Source: SZUA-430 sp044220975
Lineage (GTDB): Bacteria; Pseudomonadota; Alphaproteobacteria; Micropepsales; Micropepsaceae
Length of the DNA: 64,000 bases
NCBI GenBank assembly: GCA_044220975.1
Contig: JBGAPZ010000004.1
Location: 82,929-146,928 of the forward strand
Direction of reading: 5' to 3'
Below, in pieces: positions 63,552 through 64,000 of this stretch. The translations under genes and the position numbers were made by a program. Positions within the stretch are counted from its first letter, which is position 1; each line of letters begins with the position of its first letter. Below the pieces are notes generated by a model. It was given only the letters and a program-made list of their open reading frames with translations. It had not been told where the DNA came from and ran no database searches.

Positions 63552-64000
63552 ATGGATCTCCAGGAAACTTTGGTTTCGTTCGGGCTGAATCTGCTCAGCG
63601 CTTTGCTCGTCGTTCTGTTTCAGAACTATTTGAGCAGCCGGCCATCTTCTCAGGTGGGAGCCACTGCGGCGAGCACGCTCTTGCTAGCGATCGTGGGCTT
63701 CGCGCTGGGTGCGGCGAGTATTGGGGCGCGCGACTGGCTTGCGGCACGGCATATTCCGTTCGGGACCGCGGGCGCCGAGATCGCACTTGTTCTGACGTGC
63801 TTGGGGTTGGCGCTGACGCGTCTTAGGTCGCAGGCAGGCGTGCTGAGGTATCAACTTGAGGTGCTGGCGCTGTGGGTGCCGTTTGTCGCCGCGTGGCTGT
63901 GGTTCAACCCGGTTGAAAGCTATGTTGATAATTTCATTCCCGTCGCAGTCGGCCTTTACCTGGCCTGTGCCAGCATAGGCGGCGTGCTGACGCTCTTGCT
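63552..64000 (+). CDS. Membrane protein, truncated by the window end
   Basis: An open frame of about 149 residues from ATG 63552 to the end of the window, too incomplete to close. It begins MDLQETLVSFGLNLLSALL, with a first hydrophobic helix, then further helices in ASTLLLAIVGFALGAAS, EIALVLTCLGLAL and LALWVPFVAAWLWF. No family is recognised. It directly follows tRNA-Ser by 51 bases. Confidence 0.55.
   Translation, partial: MDLQETLVSFGLNLLSALLVVLFQNYLSSRPSSQVGATAASTLLLAIVGFALGAASIGARDWLAARHIPFGTAGAEIALVLTCLGLALTRLRSQAGVLRYQLEVLALWVPFVAAWLWFNPVESYVDNFIPVAVGLYLACASIGGVLTLL

Noticed and set aside
1..64000. CRISPR array, insertion sequence or prophage.
   Set aside because: No regular spacer-repeat array, transposase, integrase or phage structural gene was seen. 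The only large repeat is the OmpA duplication.

Overview
The window is a 64-kb piece of a GC-rich alphaproteobacterial chromosome. This is inferred from HdaA, the DUF2066/CDP-alcohol transferase/HdaA neighbourhood, BtaA/BtaB betaine-lipid genes, a LigD/Ku end-joining pair and many small envelope proteins. No prophage, insertion sequence, CRISPR array, rRNA or replication origin was seen. The content looks like ordinary core and flexible chromosome with two tRNAs (Thr-UGU, Ser-GCU). One ambiguous base (43739) and three gene-breaking lesions suggest a draft or metagenome-derived assembly.

Layout. 1-4.2 kb: end of a di-heme cytochrome c gene, small envelope proteins and glutaryl-CoA dehydrogenase. 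4.2-7.7 kb: ku and ligD, non-homologous end joining. 7.8-12.2 kb: a fatty-acid oxidation operon (fadJ-type fusion, thiolase, flavin oxidoreductase). 12.2-16.2 kb: a serine hydrolase, small unknown proteins, a YghU-type glutathione transferase and tRNA-Thr. 16.2-26.6 kb: an efflux island with an orphan MacB/FtsX-type permease, a complete adaptor plus RND pump, and a second RND pump whose adaptor gene carries an internal deletion, all next to a divergent TetR gene with a perfect operator palindrome.

26.6-36.7 kb: a housekeeping block with DUF502, DUF2066, CDP-alcohol phosphatidyltransferase, hdaA, ppk, ppx, rnd and aspS. 36.7-45.9 kb: an AraC regulator, a CPBP protease, a thiolase, outer-membrane proteins (including an OmpA gene with a truncated neighbouring copy at the N), and SemiSWEET. 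45.9-54.9 kb: gamma carbonic anhydrase, PAS and PilZ proteins, GMC oxidoreductase, a Gly/Tyr/Pro-rich glycine-zipper protein, enoyl-CoA hydratase, and a coupled acyl-CoA dehydrogenase/HCCA isomerase/rhomboid run. 55-64 kb: a DUF2157/GDYXXLXY/split-ACP operon, an RsmB-like methyltransferase, btaA-btaB, a phased CGTTAT array, a secreted repeat-linker protein, tRNA-Ser and a membrane protein cut off by the window end.

The most unusual item is the gene at 55687-56373. It encodes the second half of an acyl carrier protein at its N-terminus and the first half at its C-terminus, with a membrane-like middle. It sits directly behind the DUF2157/GDYXXLXY membrane pair.
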